Shown one piece after another: positions 5,094 through 5,509 of a stretch of DNA of 5,509 nucleotides (the first letter of the stretch is position 1; every line of letters starts with the position of its first letter). The notes under the pieces were generated by a model that saw nothing but the letters and a program-made list of their open reading frames with translations, was not told the DNA's origin and did not search any database. Location: NCBI GenBank assembly GCA_018901675.1, contig JAHIEH010000058.1, positions 1-5,509 on the forward strand. The letters are read 5' to 3'. The position numbers were made by a program, and so were the translations under genes. The stretch is from Nanobdellota archaeon. GTDB lineage: Archaea; Nanobdellota; Nanobdellia; Pacearchaeales; GW2011-AR1.

Positions 5094-5104
5094 AAATTTA
5101 TATA
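5094..5104 (+). promoter_or_regulatory. TATA box of the small membrane-protein pair
   Basis: AATTTATATAC-type sequence at 5094-5104 is centred about 26 bases before the ATG at 5126, again the leaderless spacing. It faces away from the protease promoter, so 5008-5125 is a divergent promoter region. Confidence 0.55.
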
Positions 5105-5125
5105 CGATTGATAATATGATATTAT

Positions 5126-5224
5126 ATGAAAAAGGGGTTAGATTGGTGGTTATCTGTTATTACATTACTTTTAATAATTTTGTTGGCAGTCTACTTGATT
5201 AAAAAACAATTTTTTGGGGGTTGA
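5126..5224 (+). CDS. 32-residue single-pass membrane peptide
   Basis: A short frame from ATG to TGA with product MKKGLDWWLSVITLLLIIL..., one transmembrane helix (about residues 8-25) and a basic tail IKKQFFGG. Its ATG is placed exactly for a leaderless transcript from the TATA box at 5094-5104, which supports it as a real gene despite its size. The final codons GGG GGT TGA form a G-rich stretch resembling the archaeal Shine-Dalgarno core and lie just before the ATG of the next gene, so its end appears to double as that gene's ribosome site. Family unknown. It mirrors the small membrane-protein pair at the other end of the window. Confidence 0.6.
   Translation: MKKGLDWWLSVITLLLIILLAVYLIKKQFFGG
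5216..5224 (+). promoter_or_regulatory. Probable ribosome binding site inside the 32-residue gene
   Basis: GGGGGTTGA is close to the GGAGGTGA complement of archaeal 16S rRNA and ends 7 bases before the ATG at 5232. It supports 5232 as the start of the 77-residue gene rather than the TTG at 5214. Confidence 0.45.
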
Positions 5225-5231
5225 AAAAATC

Positions 5232-5465
5232 ATGAAATTAAAATGGGTGGATATATTACTTATTTTATTAGGGTTATTCATAGCTTATCAACTTCTAAGA
5301 GCAATATTGGGGGGAAGCTGGCAAACTGAAAGCTTGATAATTGCTCTTTTAATGTTTAACCTTGGACTAACTTGGAAGTTGAGTATAGGATTTGAGAGAT
5401 TAAATATGAAATTTGAAGGGCATATTTCATGGCATAAATCAGTTGAAAGTAGAAATGAAAAATGA
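5232..5465 (+). CDS. 77-residue two-pass membrane protein, unknown function
   Basis: From ATG 5232 to TGA. A TTG at 5214 is in frame, but it would overlap the upstream gene and leave the G-rich ribosome site inside the coding sequence. Two transmembrane segments are visible (about 6-24 and 33-52), joined by LLRAILGGSWQTESL, followed by a polar tail (about 53-77) that is probably cytoplasmic. The GGSW...E..IIALLMFNLG pattern resembles small hypothetical membrane proteins I associate with Woesearchaeota and Pacearchaeota genomes; this is from memory and no function is known. It starts 7 bases after the 32-residue gene, so the two are probably co-transcribed. Confidence 0.7.
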   Translation: MKLKWVDILLILLGLFIAYQLLRAILGGSWQTESLIIALLMFNLGLTWKLSIGFERLNMKFEGHISWHKSVESRNEK

Positions 5466-5472
5466 ATATTTA

Positions 5473-5506
5473 ATTTACTTTTTCTAAAAAGAAAAAAGGA
5501 GTAAAT
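5473..5506 (+). terminator. Imperfect hairpin after the small membrane-protein pair
   Basis: ATTTACTTTTTCT at 5473-5485 pairs imperfectly with AGAAAAAAGGAGTAAAT at 5490-5506, with bulges on the right arm and an AAAA loop. It begins 7 bases after the TGA and includes a T5 run, so it may help end the transcript. The window stops just beyond it. Confidence 0.3.
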
Positions 5507-5509
5507 CTA

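Noticed and set aside
1..5509. CRISPR array or tandem repeats
   Set aside because: No regularly spaced repeats were seen. The only direct repeats are the two pairs described in and beside cca.

Overview
The window looks like chromosomal DNA of an archaeon with a small, AT-rich genome, most likely a DPANN lineage of the Woesearchaeota/Pacearchaeota type. This is inferred from gene content and signals, not from a marker gene. It carries a class I (archaeal) CCA-adding enzyme, a zinc-ribbon OapC-like protein, a TrmB-type regulator and a presenilin-like (A22) membrane protease. Four transcription units have TATA boxes about 26 bases before the start codon, the spacing expected for leaderless archaeal transcripts. 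Neighbouring small genes overlap or nearly touch (two ATGA overlaps).

Layout. 5-294 (minus): two tiny membrane-protein genes with an ATGA overlap. 373-783 (plus): OapC-like zinc-ribbon protein. 787-877: a nested inverted-repeat structure that resembles a solitary IS200/IS605-type right end, ending 10 bases before the TATA box of the next gene. 919-2319 (plus): cca, the tRNA nucleotidyltransferase, with a 38-codon in-frame insertion beside its catalytic DxD motif. 2281-2341: a 20-base exact direct repeat straddling the end of cca, followed by a degenerate stretch with start-less open frames. 2579-3934 (minus): a compact three-gene operon of a 92-residue ferredoxin-fold-like protein, a TrmB-family regulator with a single HKD motif, and a 73-residue unknown protein whose frame continues 24 codons past an in-frame TGA. 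4087-5007 (minus): A22-type intramembrane aspartyl protease. 5126-5465 (plus): two more small membrane proteins, divergent from the protease.

The genes do not form one obvious pathway. cca is tRNA-maturation housekeeping, the protease acts within the membrane, and the TrmB operon looks like a self-contained regulatory unit of unknown signal. The most interesting features are the cca insertion with flanking 9-base repeats, the duplicated cca tail next to decayed coding sequence, the in-frame TGA in the last gene of the TrmB operon, and the solitary IS-like end.
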